A stretch of 64,000 nt of DNA from Prorocentrum cordatum (lineage: Eukaryota; Sar; Dinophyceae; Prorocentrales; Prorocentraceae): contig CAUYUJ010016288.1 of assembly GCA_963575745.1 (NCBI GenBank), forward strand, positions 204,706 through 268,705. The letters are read 5' to 3'. Under the pieces are notes generated by a model. It searched no databases, was not told the origin of the DNA, and worked only from the letters and a program-made list of their open reading frames with translations. The translations under genes and the position numbers were made by a program. Shown piece by piece: positions 39,785 through 51,340 of the stretch (within the stretch, counting starts at the first letter, position 1; every line of letters starts with the position of its first letter).

Positions 39785-40949
39785 ATGTCGCCACCTGGCA
39801 CTCGTGCCTTGGCGTTTCATCTGCTTGCTGCACTTCAGTTCGACAAGCCTGCCTCGGCTTTTCCCGAAGAGCTTCACGCTCTTGGTGCACTTCTGCCGCA
39901 CCCAGCCTCCTCTCTTTTTCTCCAGTCTTCCCCCCCGCCTAAGCCAGAATTCGCTCCGCTTGTGCACGAGCGGAACTTTTCCGCAGCTCGGATCCGAGGC
40001 GCCGACGACCAGAGAGTTAGCCCAGCGTGCGTTTACCCAGCCCAGCTCCACTGACAGCACGCAGCCTTGGAGCCGGCTGGGAGCCTAATGCTGCCCAGCT
40101 CTGGTTCCGGTCAGCAGGAGAGGGGAGCAGTTTCGGGCTTCGGGGTTCGAGGAGGTGGTTTGCTTCGTGCTGCTTTCGGGGGGCTTCCCTCGGGCCCTGG
40201 GACTGTCAACAACGGATCCGGGGTGAAAGGGAGGGCCCAAGTGTGCATTTCTTCGGCTCAGCTCCACCGACGACGCGCAGCATCTTCGTGTCGAGTCGCG
40301 CCCCTATCCGTGTCGAATGCGCGTCGAGTCCGCATCGAGCCCGCGTCGGGCGTCAGAAACGACATCAATTTGGGGAACAAACGATGTCCCCCGAAGATGC
40401 AGCGTGATTCATGCAGCCTGTGTCCGCCCTCACTGCGCCGCCCGCGTCGTGCTGGGGGGCTCTGGTGGACACGCGCAAGTCTGCGTTCGACACACGTCCT
40501 GAGGATCTTCGAGCCGTAAATGGGGACATGGATAGAAACCATCCTGATTTTGCTAATTTTGTTGATTCTCCGATTCAGACTGGCCGCCGTAATTTTGGAT
40601 TGATTGGGACTTCGGACCCGGGGTCATTCTGTTGTTTCTCCGATTCAAAATTGCGTCGGCGATGCACCCCGAGAGATGCAAGCGTGAGGCGGAGCTTGAT
40701 GCATATGTATGGCGCGAACAGCGACGGCAAAGTAGGGCAGAGATCGGCATCGAAGGAGCTTGAGTAGTAGGGTCGGAATTTCCGCCCTACTTGCGAAAGC
40801 GTTCAAAGCAGGACATTGGCGCACACAAGGAAACAGCAGTCGTGGCTCGAAACGTTCCCTGGTCCTCGTCTTCTCCAGCTGGAAGTCTCAGAGTCATGAT
40901 TCACCATGTCCGTGGTTTGTGGGGCCCGCCGAAGGGGCTTACTCCCCGA
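39785..40949. other. Unassigned sequence
   Basis: Open frames on both strands but no domain or shared repeat was recognised. Confidence 0.35.
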
Positions 40950-41091
40950 GGAGGAGGAAGAGGAGGACGCGGAGGAAGAGGAGGAGAAGGAGGAAGAGGA
41001 GGCGGAGGAGGAGGAGAAGGAGGAGGAGGAGGAGGCGGGTGCGGAGGAGGAGGAGGAGGAGGAGGAGGAGGAGAAGGAGGAGGAGGGGGAG
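40950..41091. repeat. (GGA)n microsatellite
   Basis: GGA/GAG triplets ending at the presumed 3' end of LINE-2. Confidence 0.95.
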
Positions 41092-41164
41092 GACCCCGAT
41101 GCTGACCAGTGGTCGTTTCAAACATGGGCCGAAGCAGCCCGCTCCTTGGGAGCGTGGCGTTGCA

Positions 41165-42974
41165 AAACTAAAACGGACCTTTCACGAATTTCGGGTGCAG
41201 CTCTCCCAGCTCCTGTGGCTGGAGCACACTCCTTCTTGAGGTTCTGTGAGCTGCGTGCGGCATGGGCGCGCCGCAGGTCACACACACGAAGGTGCCTTTG
41301 CTAGTGACCACCATCTGGTGTGTCTCATTTGGCATCGCTCGGGCGTGTGCACTTTTTCCTTGGCGAGGACCATCGAGGAGCATGGACCTCGACGTCCGAG
41401 CGATGGCCAGCTCATGGACATGGGAGGCTCCTATGAAGGCTCGTTCCACCGCGCGGGCGCCAGGGACCGACACAGAGCCACACCAGGGGCCCGCAGGGAC
41501 ACAAACAGCAGACAGGAAGGCTTGCGCAGGTTTGCTACTGTACGGGTTGACCGAAACTACAGAGAGGCACCGAACACATCGAAACTAATTCCCCTCACAG
41601 GGTATCAAATCATGGGCGCCCTCGGACCTCAAACGCTTGAATGTGCCCCCCTGGGCCAGACCAGCCGCGGCCGAAGCTCGCGGCCTGCGCACGGATCTAT
41701 CGCCGATGGGTCGTCTGGTTCTCGGAGTGGTATTCTCGTCGGGCGCCTGACATCTACTCAAGAAAATCTCGGTGGCTCTAATTCTCACGGCCCTGGTGAG
41801 GGCTAGTCAACTTTGTGGCCTCGACGAGGCCTGGCTCCAGCTGGACCCTTGGCTGCCTCATCAGCCAGTCTGTCCGCGATATGATCCCTACGACACCGAC
41901 AATTTGCGCATGTTTATCCGCCGCCCTCTCGGGGCTCATGTGTGACTCAATATTCATAACCTTTACCTCCCTGTTCTTCATGAGCGCCTGGACCCTGATC
42001 CACCCACTCATTAACGCACTGGTTTGGAAACTGGCTACTGACTCTGAGGGCATTCAAATGCACTTACATGGAATCGGTGACGTGGATCAAACTCGTGCCC
42101 ATCGGGGCCCCCATCAAGGAACTTCAGGAACGCCATCAATTTCCCGTGATTGATGGTCAGGGCGCCCCAGGCTGCTCCCGCCGACTGTTTCGCCAGATCG
42201 AGCTCGGGCGTCGGGTTGGCGAGGGAGAAGGGCTGGACAACGACGTAAGCCCAGGCCATTCCGCGGAAGAGGCCGGACTCTGTGTGCTGACCACCCGAAG
42301 CACCCCCCGCACCGATCAGAAACATTGCATCTCGTGGCCACTGGCCGTGGCATATGATCTCGGCCGCCCGCTCCTGAGGACGGTCTGGCACGCAAGTCCA
42401 ATTCATCGGGGTTAGACCTCGAAGCCAAACAGCAGGATGCGCCTCGTGCTGTGTGTAATTCCGGGGTGGTAAATAATTGGAGGCGTTCGTCGCCGTCACC
42501 TCCCCATTACACTTGCAAACCCAAGTTCCATGAAAAAAGCGTCTCCTCCCCTTCCCCACACCGATCGCACAGGACAGGGAACTCGGGCGGCTTGCAAACC
42601 TTGGCGACGCGACTCTTTGGCCATTGACCTCCAGAAACGACAGCAAGGAAAGCTCTTGCCCAGTGAAGTGCGTTGGCTCTTCTGGCTGCTGCAAGCTCTC
42701 TGCGAACATCATCGAGATACACTCCTCCTTCAACAGCCTCGCTCTCGGGATGTTTCGCTGCTCTCCCCCACATCCTCCTTCGAATAGTGGCGGCTATTTC
42801 CTCTTTGAAAACAGAGATGTCGAAAACACTTAGTGCCAGAACATCTTCGGATGTTCGAACTCGTCCTCCTTGGTCTGAAACCCAGTCCCAGGGCCCCTCG
42901 GGGTCCCAATCGAGGCCCAGGCGTCCAGGAGAGTGTTGATGGTGGCCCGTGTGGGCCTCGCTGCTTTCCTCCAT
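41165..42974 (-). pseudogene. LINE-2 zinc finger, RNase H and C-terminal region
   Basis: From 42974 downward: LCDRCGEGEETLF zinc finger near 42569; RNase H start WPRDAMFLIGAGGASGG near 42340, where the usual FxDG aspartate reads Ile; MAWAYVVVQ; a later part with KVMNIESHMSPE near 41960; and CVTCGAP near 41284 within a frame ending about 41168. Several frames are needed, so the region is dead. The same layout in LINE-3 supports the assignment. Confidence 0.7.
41331..41404 (+). mobile_element. Hairpin (MITE-like) element A, copy 4, inside LINE-2
   Basis: 74 bp, shortened interior; arms CATCGCTCGGGCGT and ACGTCCGAGCGATG. It separates LINE-2 RNase H downstream sequence from the C-terminal zinc finger, so it inserted into the LINE. 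CTCAT flanks at 41322-41326 and 41409-41413 may be the target duplication. Confidence 0.8.
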
Positions 42975-43263
42975 CTGTGTTCTGGCTTACTCAGGGCTCT
43001 CCGCAAATGGACAGGCCAATCTCGTAGCTCTGGGGATCGCTCGCTAGCGCCAGCCGTGATGATGGTCATCCAAGAGTCAACCATTCTCCATACTTGGGCA
43101 ACAGTTGGGCCCTTGTTGCCCTGCTCTGTCTGCAAGAGGGAGCCCGAGCACCTGCCTCAAACGGAGGGCGAAACGGCGCGCGCAATGGCTCGCCTCCATG
43201 CCAGCACTGAAGATGGGGCCTGTCCGTGCACGGCGGCATCGCGCTGTTCTTTGGCCGTACTTC

Positions 43264-44782
43264 CTAGCTGAACGGCTCAACGACGCGGCGCGCAGCGATG
43301 CTTCCTCGTCGACCTGCTGCCAGAAGTTTGATGCTGCGACGGACTTGCAGCCATGCGGCCTTCCGTCGCGCGGCAGCCTTCGGTCGAACTCTCATGTTGG
43401 TGCCTCTGTCTGTGCCTGGGTCCATTGTTTTCCTAGCGACCGTTAGTCTCATGTTATGCAGGGCCATCTTCTGGACCATTTCTTTGGCAACCTTCGGGTC
43501 GCTGCTGATGACTTTGTGCTTGGAGGCGATCTCTAGGTGAGCCTTCTTGCAGAGCCAGCCGAGGGTGGCACCCGCCTTGATGAGGGCCTGGGTGGCGATA
43601 GTGACTGGCCCACAGGAGCTCTGCGTGATGTCATCGACCCAAGACGACGCAAAGACTGCTGGTATGAATTGGTTGTGCGCGTACTCCAGGCTGGAGTAGA
43701 TGTAGAACCGCCCGAAATCCAGGCCTCTGCGGGCCCCAGCGACGATGCTCTTGTCGGCCTGCACGGGCTCCGAGAAGCTCTCGCGTTCCCTGAAGATCCT
43801 GCAGGCGAGGTGCGCGAGCCCCTCGGGCAGCAGGATCTGGGGCGGAAAATTCTCGGCGAGGCCTTGCTCGAAAAGTCTGTCAAACTCGAGCGCGTCATAG
43901 GAGCCATCGGTGCCCCGCAACAGCGATGCGGAAATCGTCCGCTATGGCCCTGTTCCTACGGACTCGCCCATGAAGGCTCTCAAGAGCCCCGCCCGCAAGC
44001 AGGGCGACCCTCTGATGGCCATGCCCCGCTTCCCCGCAACTTGATCCACCCATTCTGTGGCGTAGAACTTGCTCGCGGCACTCCAGAGCCTGATGGCGTC
44101 GGGGATGAGACCGATGGATCGATCGGTGTTGGTGCCTTTTGCGCGGCACGGCGGTCAGCACCGCATGCATCTGCCAAGGTCAAGCGCCCTCGCTCTCGCA
44201 ACTATTGAGGATGCGCGTCAGGTCCTGAATGCTTGTCGGGGGTAGGTATTTGTAGGCTCCGCCGATCTGTTCGATGCCTGCGGCCTTCTTGGAGTTGATG
44301 TGGTCTACGGCCTCCTGCGCTTGCTCAGTAGTCATCGGCGGTAGTGGCTGTTATCGTGCTCGCCGGCGTGCTTCTCGCAGTAGACGGTGTACCTTCTTGG
44401 GTGCAAACCGTTGCGACGTCCATTTCTTAGCCCAACGCGCTCTTTTGGTCTGCAGCATCTCGCTGTAAGAGGCGTGGCTGTAGGTGTCGATAATGAGCTC
44501 ATTTTCGACCCTGGTCTTTGGCTTGACGAAACGATGTAGTTTGCCCACAATGTTGCTCAGGTTGACGATCCAGTCGCGGAAAGCGCTGTAGCTCTTGGCT
44601 GCTGTTCTCCGCTCCAAATTCCCGACGATGGTGTCTGTGCTGTCTGACAAAGCCTTTACTGCTTGGACAGGGAGATTGTGGATATTCATAAGGCTCGTAG
44701 CCCAATGTACTCGGTCATAACCTTCCACAACTCCGAGACACTGCGATGGCACGCTGGCTGCGGCGTGATGCAATTGCTGCAC
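43264..44782 (-). pseudogene. LINE-2 reverse transcriptase region
   Basis: Upstream linker with TAAKSYSAFRDWI and HRFVKPK (near 44600-44500). RSIGLIPDAIRLW, typical of the RT finger region in RNase H LINEs of this group, is near 44130. Motif A region DGSYDALEFDRLFEQG is near 43900, SIVAGARRGLDFG near 43745, and motif C SSWVDDITQS with the Asp pair near 43635. The thumb follows (KTMDPGTDRGTNMRVRP, near 43430). The 43264-43920 frame is open for 218 codons; the remainder is frameshifted. Confidence 0.82.
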
Positions 44783-45192
44783 TAAAAAATCATTCGTGCG
44801 TGAGGTCGTCCGCTAGTACCATGCTTCGAGGATGTCGAGTAGGCCCAGGCTCATGGATTGCCTCGTGGACGTTGCAGAACTCACGTCGCCACCCGTGGAT
44901 GCGTATCCACCACTTGAGGGACGTATCGGCGTGACTTTTTGCTTGGCCTTTGGCTGCGACTGAGATAGTGGAGAGAAAGCACGTGCCTTCCCTCGTCCGC
45001 CATTTTTCCACTTTGCTGAGGTCGGGATGTCGAGCACTCTGCGTAAGTAGAACTCCGTGCAAGATAGCATGCGTCCAAACATGCCCCCCTGGTCTTGCAG
45101 ACGCCTCTGGGGCATATTGATAGGAAAGCGAACCCGAAATCCAAGGAGGAGGCGTGGACCATGCGCTCTTGTTTAACATGCTGCTGATGGTC

Positions 45193-46582
45193 TCACTCTA
45201 GAGACGGCCTAATTGGCTCGAATCCCATTGGGCGAAAGAGTCGACCTGACCGCGCTGCTCCTCTTCGGCGATCCCCTCCTCTAGGTCGAGGTGCGCAGCG
45301 GCCTGCCGCAAAAAGGTTCAACGCGCCCTGGTCGCAGTCGAAGAACTCCTGGGCCGGGTACTGCTTGGCTTGCTCGGCGAAGATGGTGCTGGTGAACTCG
45401 ACGAGCTGAAATTCTGGGTTCGTGATCTCGCTCTCTGGCTCGACATTTTTGGCCTCCGTCACCACAGACTGCGCGAAATTCGTTTCATTCTCGTGGTCTA
45501 ACATCTCGAACACATCTGCCTCGACGTCCATAGTACTGGAACTCGGTATTCTCGCGATTTGTGGTGTAGAGGAAGCCTGCGAAACCGATCCTATAGCCAT
45601 CTGAGCCCATGGCGGAGTAGCTCCCTTTGAACTAGGCGTCGTAGGATACTCTTGCTCCTGCGCCTGTGCCTGTAGCTCTCGTTGTTGCCGCTTGATGCTA
45701 CGCTTGCAGCTGGGGCCCGCCTCCTCGCGACGGGGCGGTGGGGGTGTGAACTGATGGGGCAAGCTGAGCACCTGGCGCCGGTGGAATTGCGGCGTGAGCT
45801 TCAAGACGAACTGGATGCCGTAGTGATCCCCACCGTCTGGGGAAAGCAGTTCCGAGGATTGGTGCAAATCTGCGAAACTCTGCGACGCGGTGGCATAGTC
45901 GATGATCTTCTCTCCAGCTCCTCTCGTGGATGTATGCGTGGTGTTCACAGGGGAGTGGAGTCTCTCGTTCCACTTGTCAGTCCAGGCCTGCATCTCCTGG
46001 GGGGTGGCGCTGAAGCCCCCGAAGTCGGCCCATGGCCCTGCACGTGGCGCTATGCGAGCTGAATTGGTAAGAAGCTTCTCGACATTGGGCCCCTGGGAGA
46101 TGCCCGCAGGAGCTGTGAAGTATGTGCCGATGATGAGGAGTGGTATATGCGCTGTCCTCCAAATCACAGCAACGATATCGCGAAATGTGAGAGGACGCGG
46201 CGAACAAATGTGCTGGTGGGTCGATCACCCCGCAGGTGCAGCTAGCGTCGTCAGCCAAGTGACGAAAATAATGGAACTGAAAATGCCTGCTGCTGCCCAT
46301 CACAATACATCTCGCTCCGTCTCGCGTACTGGTGGGGGTAAGCTTGGGAGACAATACCTTCGTATCGGTGCTGGTCTGAAAAGGAGAGAATGTCATTGGT
46401 GCCATCCTATAGGACATGAGTCTCTGGTGTAATGATGAGTCGCCCGCGTGCTCCTGAAACAAGGATTTGGCTTTGGCGCCCCACAAAGACAGATTGTGTA
46501 GGACCGCTGTGCGCGGAACGACCTCAATGGGCTTATCGTGTTTGTGCTTCTGGTGTAATGCCAGCGCATGGTGTCGTGACAA
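45193..46582 (-). pseudogene. LINE-2 endonuclease region and linker
   Basis: NLSLWGAKAKSLFQEHAG near 46495 (start of an APE-type endonuclease), then in another frame IPLLIIGTYFTAPAG near 46135 (usual GDFN replaced by GTYF), KIIDYATASQS near 45906 and GGDHYGIQF near 45830. A Gln/Ser/Pro-rich linker follows to about 45193. The domain is split by at least one frameshift and has lost catalytic residues. Confidence 0.72.
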
Positions 46583-48386
46583 AACCCGCGACTCTGACTT
46601 CTGCTTGGCCTTCTCGAAATTCGCAGCGACCGAGGACCTCGCTTCTTGGGGGGGCGCTCCACGACGTCCTTGTCGGGCGCCGTTGTACCGCTTGAGCTGC
46701 TCGCAGCAGCCTCGACAGGTGCGTCCATCTCCTCGTCCTTGTCGCTTGCTTCCACTGGGGCTGGGATAGACTTGGCAGCAGGAACTTCCTCAGCCCCTCC
46801 AGGCAGACCTCCTGCTTCAGCTCTCCGTCGCATATTGGCCATGCGGGTGCGGAACTGCTCGAACTCGTTATTGCGCGAGGCGATGCCTTGGGCAGACGGG
46901 CCAACAGCTTGTACGATGGGGGACTTGATGCATGTTGCGAGGCCCTCTTTGAAATTCTTCCACTGCTCGACCTCGGCGCTGGAAAGCTCGAGCCCATCGA
47001 AGTTGAACACATCTCCGTCTTCAAAGCGAAGTAGGCGTTCGAGAGCAGCTCCATCTGAGTGGTTCTGGAGGAGAGCGGACAGGTTGATAGCGCCCGCTGC
47101 TGATTGAGGCTTGGGCCCTCCCAAGGACTCACCCAGAACTTGTTGCTCTTCTTGAAGGATTTTCTGATACTCGGATTCTGCCGTGGCAGCGTCAATGGCC
47201 AAGCGCTGGGTATTGCGAAGGCCTTACGGCCGTTGCCGCCGACCCTGAAGATGACGAAAGACAACACGAGGGGGGGGGCAGGAGGAGGAGGAGGAGGAGG
47301 AGGAGGAGGAGGCGGAAGGGAGTAGGAGGAGGAAGGGTGAAGGGGGAGGAGGAGGAGGCCTTATGGATGTTGGTTGGGATCTCGTGGTTGACCTCTCGGG
47401 GGCGTCTGGAAGGCAACTTGAAGCCTCTTGGGGGCCGTTGTGGGGCCTCTTGGGGCCTCTTTTGGGCCTCTTGGGGCTTCCGGAGGCCGTCTTCGGCGCA
47501 TCTTGGGGGCGTCTTGGCGCCGCTCGGGGGCCTCTTGGGGCCTTTTGGGGGCCTCTTGGGGCTTCCCGGGGGCCTCTTAGGGCGGAAGTCTCGAATTCTC
47601 GGTTCCTCGTCCCCCTCTTGGCCGTTTCTTGGGCCCGTCTTGGGGCCCTATTGGGCCGTCTTGGGCGCCTCTTAGGCTGTCCTGGGGCCTTCTTGGGCCG
47701 TCTTGGGGCCCTCTTGTAGGCCTCTTGGGGCGCTCTTGGGGGCCTCTTGGGGGCCTCTTGGGCCGTCTTGGAGTGTCGGAAAGCCGAAAAGGTCGGATTC
47801 TGCCGTGGCAGCGTCAATGGCCAAGCGCTGGGTATTTGCCTTGGCCTGTTCCGTCCATTATTGACATGGTTGTTCGTGTTGGTCTGCTCGCGGAAGTGCT
47901 CATTTAGCTTTGCAGGCCGCCACACTAGCTCCTTGAAGACGTTGCTCCCGTAGCAAAGCTGGTCGAAGTGGCGCTTCCTTTGGGGCTTGTGCTTCGGCGA
48001 CCACGGCCTTGATGCGATTCTTGGCCTCTGGAACATGCTTCTCCAGGCACTACAAAATCAGTTCCCGTGTAAGCGCAAAAGGGGGAGCTCGGGCCCTGGA
48101 AGCTGTGGGTCGTAGCATTCGGGGCCCACGCTCCCGGAGGACCTGCTGCGAAAGGGCTGGGAGGTACGGCGGATGACCCTTTGCTGCGGGTCCACCACGG
48201 CGGGGCGTTGTCACGTGACCGCGGTCCTTGAGGCCGAGGCGGTGCGACTTGCGCAGGCTGTAGCCGCCCTCCGCACTTCCAGCACAATGTATGATCGCCA
48301 AAGTTCCACTGATAGCGGCAAGAAGTGCAAGCGATATAGCCTGCCCTCTGTTGTCGCATCTTCTCTCCGCCATAGGAACTTGCCAT
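46393..48386 (-). pseudogene. LINE-2 ORF1-like region, interrupted
   Basis: The first Met is at 48386, 141 nt after the leader. A zinc ribbon, CTSCRYQWNFGDHTLCWKC (48329-48273), resembles a RanBP2-like finger. Low-complexity sequence follows, then a helical stretch (EKHVPEAKNRIKAVVAEAQA). The reading frame crosses the 44-bp repeat as KANTQRLAIDAATAES only if the inserted 578 bp plus one repeat are ignored. After the insertion it continues (EYQKILQEEQQVLGESL) into an acidic, Ser/Ala-rich region. The function in RNA binding is inferred. Confidence 0.65.
47171..47836 (+). mobile_element. Family F insertion in LINE-2 with 44-bp direct repeats
   Basis: Identical 44-bp sequences (TCGGATTCTGCCGTGGCAGC plus 24 more) at 47171-47214 and 47793-47836 flank 578 bp. 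The insert starts with header GCGAAGGCCTTACGGCCGTT, then a GGA tract (47281-47355), then CCTCTTGGGG-type repeats, ending GTCTTGGAGTGTCGGAAAGC. Both repeat copies carry LINE-2 sequence in frame, so the insert is younger than the LINE. It defines the boundaries of a family F element. Confidence 0.88.
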
Positions 48387-48526
48387 GGGATGCTCCTGCA
48401 GGAGCTCGCTGAAAGGAGAGGCTCGCCCTCAGCAGCGCGCAGCTCGACTGGGGTGGCCTGTAAGAAATCACCCAAGCTGGCCGCGGACTAGCGGTATCCA
48501 CTTTGCTCCCAGGGGGAAAGAAGAGC

Positions 48527-48548
48527 CTTGAGCCAAAATGGCCACGAC
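48527..48548 (-). other. DinoSL relic at the LINE-2 5' end
   Basis: On the minus strand it matches the 22-nt leader at 20 of 22 positions, including GGCCATTTTGGCTCAAG with one change. The next bases (GCTCTTCTTT) are not a GT donor. It lies 141 nt before the first Met of LINE-2 and directly abuts GGA-type flanking DNA. Confidence 0.87.
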
Positions 48549-48795
48549 GGAGGACGGGGAGGAGGAGGAAGAGGAGGAGGAGGAAGAAGAGAAGAGGAGG
48601 AGGAGAAGGAGGAAGAGGGAGGAGGGAGGAGAGAGGAGGGAGGAGGGAGGAAGGAGGAGGGAGGAGGGAGGGAGGAGGGAGGAGGAGGGAGGAAGGAGGA
48701 AGGAGGAAGGAGGAAGGAGAAGGAGAAGGAGAAGGACAATGATAATAAGACGAGTGTTAATAGTCAGCAGAAGACGAGGAGGAGGAGGAGGAGGA
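48549..48795. repeat. (GGA)n microsatellite
   Basis: GGA/GAA/GGGA runs between LINE-2 and composite element copy C. Confidence 0.95.
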
Positions 48796-49395
48796 CCAGT
48801 GCAAACCCAAGAGTCATCAACGATATTGGAATGAAGCTTCCCTTCAAGCTCCCATGTCAAAAGCCCCTACAGGGGTTCATTTCCATTGAGGGAACTGCCT
48901 CGTTGGAAGAGAACCGTTTGAAGACCCTGAAGCATGGTAAAACAGTTTTCTCGGGATTCCAACGCCACAGATCAACCTGACTGTTGCGTCTTGGCCATCC
49001 CGAATCGTGTCAGAAAAGGAACCGCCCTCAACCCGTGAAATTATTGCTGGAGTTGTTTAGCGAATTCACGCGGCGCTCAGGCGAGAGCCACATTTTGAAA
49101 ACGGGCCGCCCTCAATCCGTGAAACTGTTGCAAATTGTTAGCAGGACGGTGCGCGGCGCTAAGGCGAAAGCCACATCTTGAAAGCTACCCACCCTCAATT
49201 TAAGAAATTTCTGCAAATTGATAGGGCGAATGCGCGCGGCACCAAGGCGAGAGCCACATTTTGAAAACGGCCCGCCCTCCATGTGTGAAACTGCTGCCAC
49301 CTCTTAGGCTTCAGGGTCATGAGTGGTGAGGAAGTCTCAGGCGAAAGTCCCGGCCCGCCCTAAAAACTGGTTGTTTATAAGTTGCTTCTAAGGAA
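48796..49395 (-). mobile_element. Composite 83-bp-repeat element, copy C
   Basis: Reverse orientation. On the minus strand the head (AGTTTTTAGGGCGGGCCGGG, TTTCGCCTGAGACTTCC) is followed by about four ~83-bp units (TTTTCAAAATGTGGCTCTCG), one to two GACGCAACAGTCAGGTTGAT units, and the tail CTTCAAACGGTTCTCTTCCA ... GACTCTTGGGTTTGCACTGG next to a CCT tract. The tail matches copy B closely. Confidence 0.85.
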
Positions 49396-50089
49396 AAGGA
49401 ATGTAGGGACAGGGAGAAGTTGTTTATAAGGAAAAGGAATGTAGGAGGAGGGCGCGGCCGCGCCTCCCCCCGCCCTCCCATTGCTGGTGCGGCGCCCGCC
49501 TCCGCTCTCTGCTGCCGGCCCCGCTGTCACTGCTGGGCCGGCGGCCCGTTTTGACCCGCGCGGGGCTTGTCGCCTGCTGCGCTGCTCGACTTGGAGCGCT
49601 CGAGCGTCTTCTCTCCATGGCTGCGTGCGACCGAAAATTGTGTGTGTGTGTCTCGAGAAGGGATACGTTATGAGTAATTTCTCTCTCGCACCTCGAATGC
49701 AGCGAGCGGAATTCGCTCCAGGCCGTGGCACGGAGGGTCGAGCACCTGATGCCCCTCCCCGCCACTGCTGCCCGAACAGAAGTGGCTACAGACGCAGCTC
49801 ACCTGCCGGGCACCCCGGGAGGCAAGATGCTGGCGACATGTCGGTTCCCCACTTGTCCGTTTCACGTTGATCCCCCACGATAATGCGTGTGAACTTCCCG
49901 CGTCGAGCTTTCGTTCCGCGGGTGTTTTGGCCGCTGCACTTTGGCTTTACAGTGCCTCTTGTTTTCCCAACACTTATGTGCATGGCCGTGACTGGACTCT
50001 TTCATCACGGCGCGTCCGACTAAGTTCGTTCGCAATTGACACCTCCACCTGCCGACCGCGCCTGAGGCTCCTCTGCGCCGCCGACTTAA
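49396..50089. other. Unassigned sequence
   Basis: AAGGAAAAGGAATGTAGG occurs twice (near 49390 and 49428). GAGTAATTTCTCTCTCGCACC at 49673 resembles the head of composite copy B. No gene. Confidence 0.4.
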
Positions 50090-50185
50090 AAGTGTGTGTG
50101 TGTGCTGTGTGTGTGTGTCTTTCTGTATGGTTTTGCGTCTGTCTGTCTGTCTGTCTGTCTGCCTATCTATATGTCGGTTTGTCTT

Positions 50186-50246
<61 letters not shown>

Positions 50247-50354
50247 GCGTCTGTCTGTGTGCGTGCATGCGCGCGTGCGTGCGGGTGCGTGTGTGCGTGC
50301 GTTCGTGCGTGCGTGTGTGTGTGTGTGTTTGTGTGTGTGTGCGTGTGTGTTTTC

Positions 50355-50385
<31 letters not shown>

Positions 50386-50510
50386 TGCGTGCGTGGGTGT
50401 AGGTGTGTGTGTGTGTGTTTGTGTTTGTGTGTGTCTGTCTGTGTGTCTGTGTGTCTGTGCGCATGTGTCTGTTACTGTGTTTGTGTCTGTGTCGGAGGCT
50501 GGTTGCAGCA
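50090..50510. repeat. (TGTC)n and (TG/TGCG)n microsatellite
   Basis: GTCT tetramers at about 50138-50262, flanked by TGTG and GCGTGCGT runs. Poly-Cys/Val frames are artefacts. Confidence 0.97.
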
Positions 50511-50839
50511 CCAGTCCTCGCAACACTATTCGCAAAATAAGCGGCGTTGCAAAGTCTGGCAATTCGAAGGTTCGGCCTGTTGGGGTCATCTTGCGAGCTC
50601 GCTTGGGCTTGAAACTCGCTGGACCCTCTTGTGCAGCCTTGGGGGTCTGAGGTTGGGGAGTGAGATCGAAGAGGGACGGATACCCCCCGCCGGGGAATCG
50701 GTTTCGGTTTCGCGTTCGTGTCGTGCGTGCTGACGAGGCGAAGTTGCGTGGGTGGGCGAGCGGAATGAACCCGCAGCGGAAGGGCGAACCTGGGTCAAAT
50801 GTTGCTCTGCCCTTTGGTTGTCCGGCAGTGGCTTGGGGG
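50511..50839. other. Unassigned sequence
   Basis: No gene or repeat recognised. Confidence 0.35.
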
Positions 50840-51340
50840 TGCGTCGATGGTGTCCCAATGATGTCTTCGATGTTGCCCAGATGATGTCCCATTGGTGCCT
50901 CGATGGTGTTCCGATGGTGTCCCGGTATTGTCCCCATGGCGTCACCATGTTGCCCCGATGGCGTCCCGATGTTGTCCCGAGTGTGTGCCGATTTTGTCCT
51001 TATGGTGTCCCGGTGTTGTCCCCATGGCGTCCCCAGGGTGCCCAGATGGTGTCCCGACGGTGTCCAGATGGTGTCCCCATGGTGACCTGGTGGTGCCTCG
51101 ATGGTTGTCTTGATGGTTGCACCGTGACGTCGATGGATAGTGAGACTGATCGGTTGGGAGATTAATAGTGAGATCGATGAGCAGATTTCCATGGGCGTGT
51201 CCCGATGCTGTTCACATGGTGTCCGTATGGTGCCCCGATGGTGTCCCGATGGTGTCGTTGATTTGTCCCCGCAGTGTCTTCAGGTGCTCCTCCCGATGGT
51301 GTTTCGATGGTACCCCGATGGTCACCATCATCGCAGTTGT
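50840..51340. repeat. GATGGTGTCCC minisatellite
   Basis: Degenerate 12-15-bp units (CGATGGTGTCCCGATGGTGT, CCCCATGGCGTCCC) for about 500 bp. Confidence 0.85.

Larger units (their letters stand above)
41092..48548 (-). mobile_element. LINE-2: decayed near-full-length LINE with RNase H
   Basis: Read on the minus strand: DinoSL relic (48548-48527), zinc-finger ORF1 region, endonuclease (about 46495-45810), reverse transcriptase (about 44600-43400), zinc finger (42569), RNase H (about 42340-41790), C-terminal zinc finger (41284), 3' end near 41092. Frameshifts and stops break it throughout. GGA-type DNA lies at both ends. A 7-bp GGAGGAC at 41085-41091 and 48549-48555 could be a target duplication, but such a word is common in GGA DNA. 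Two younger insertions lie inside: hairpin element A (41331-41404) and a family F element (47215-47792). The 3' boundary is approximate. Confidence 0.85.

Noticed and set aside
45210-45230. tRNA B-box-like GGCTCGAATCC
   Set aside because: No matching A box or cloverleaf upstream, and it lies in LINE-2 coding remains.
50094-50733. Cys/Val-rich frames that look like a disulphide-rich protein
   Set aside because: They are translations of TGTC and TGTG repeats.
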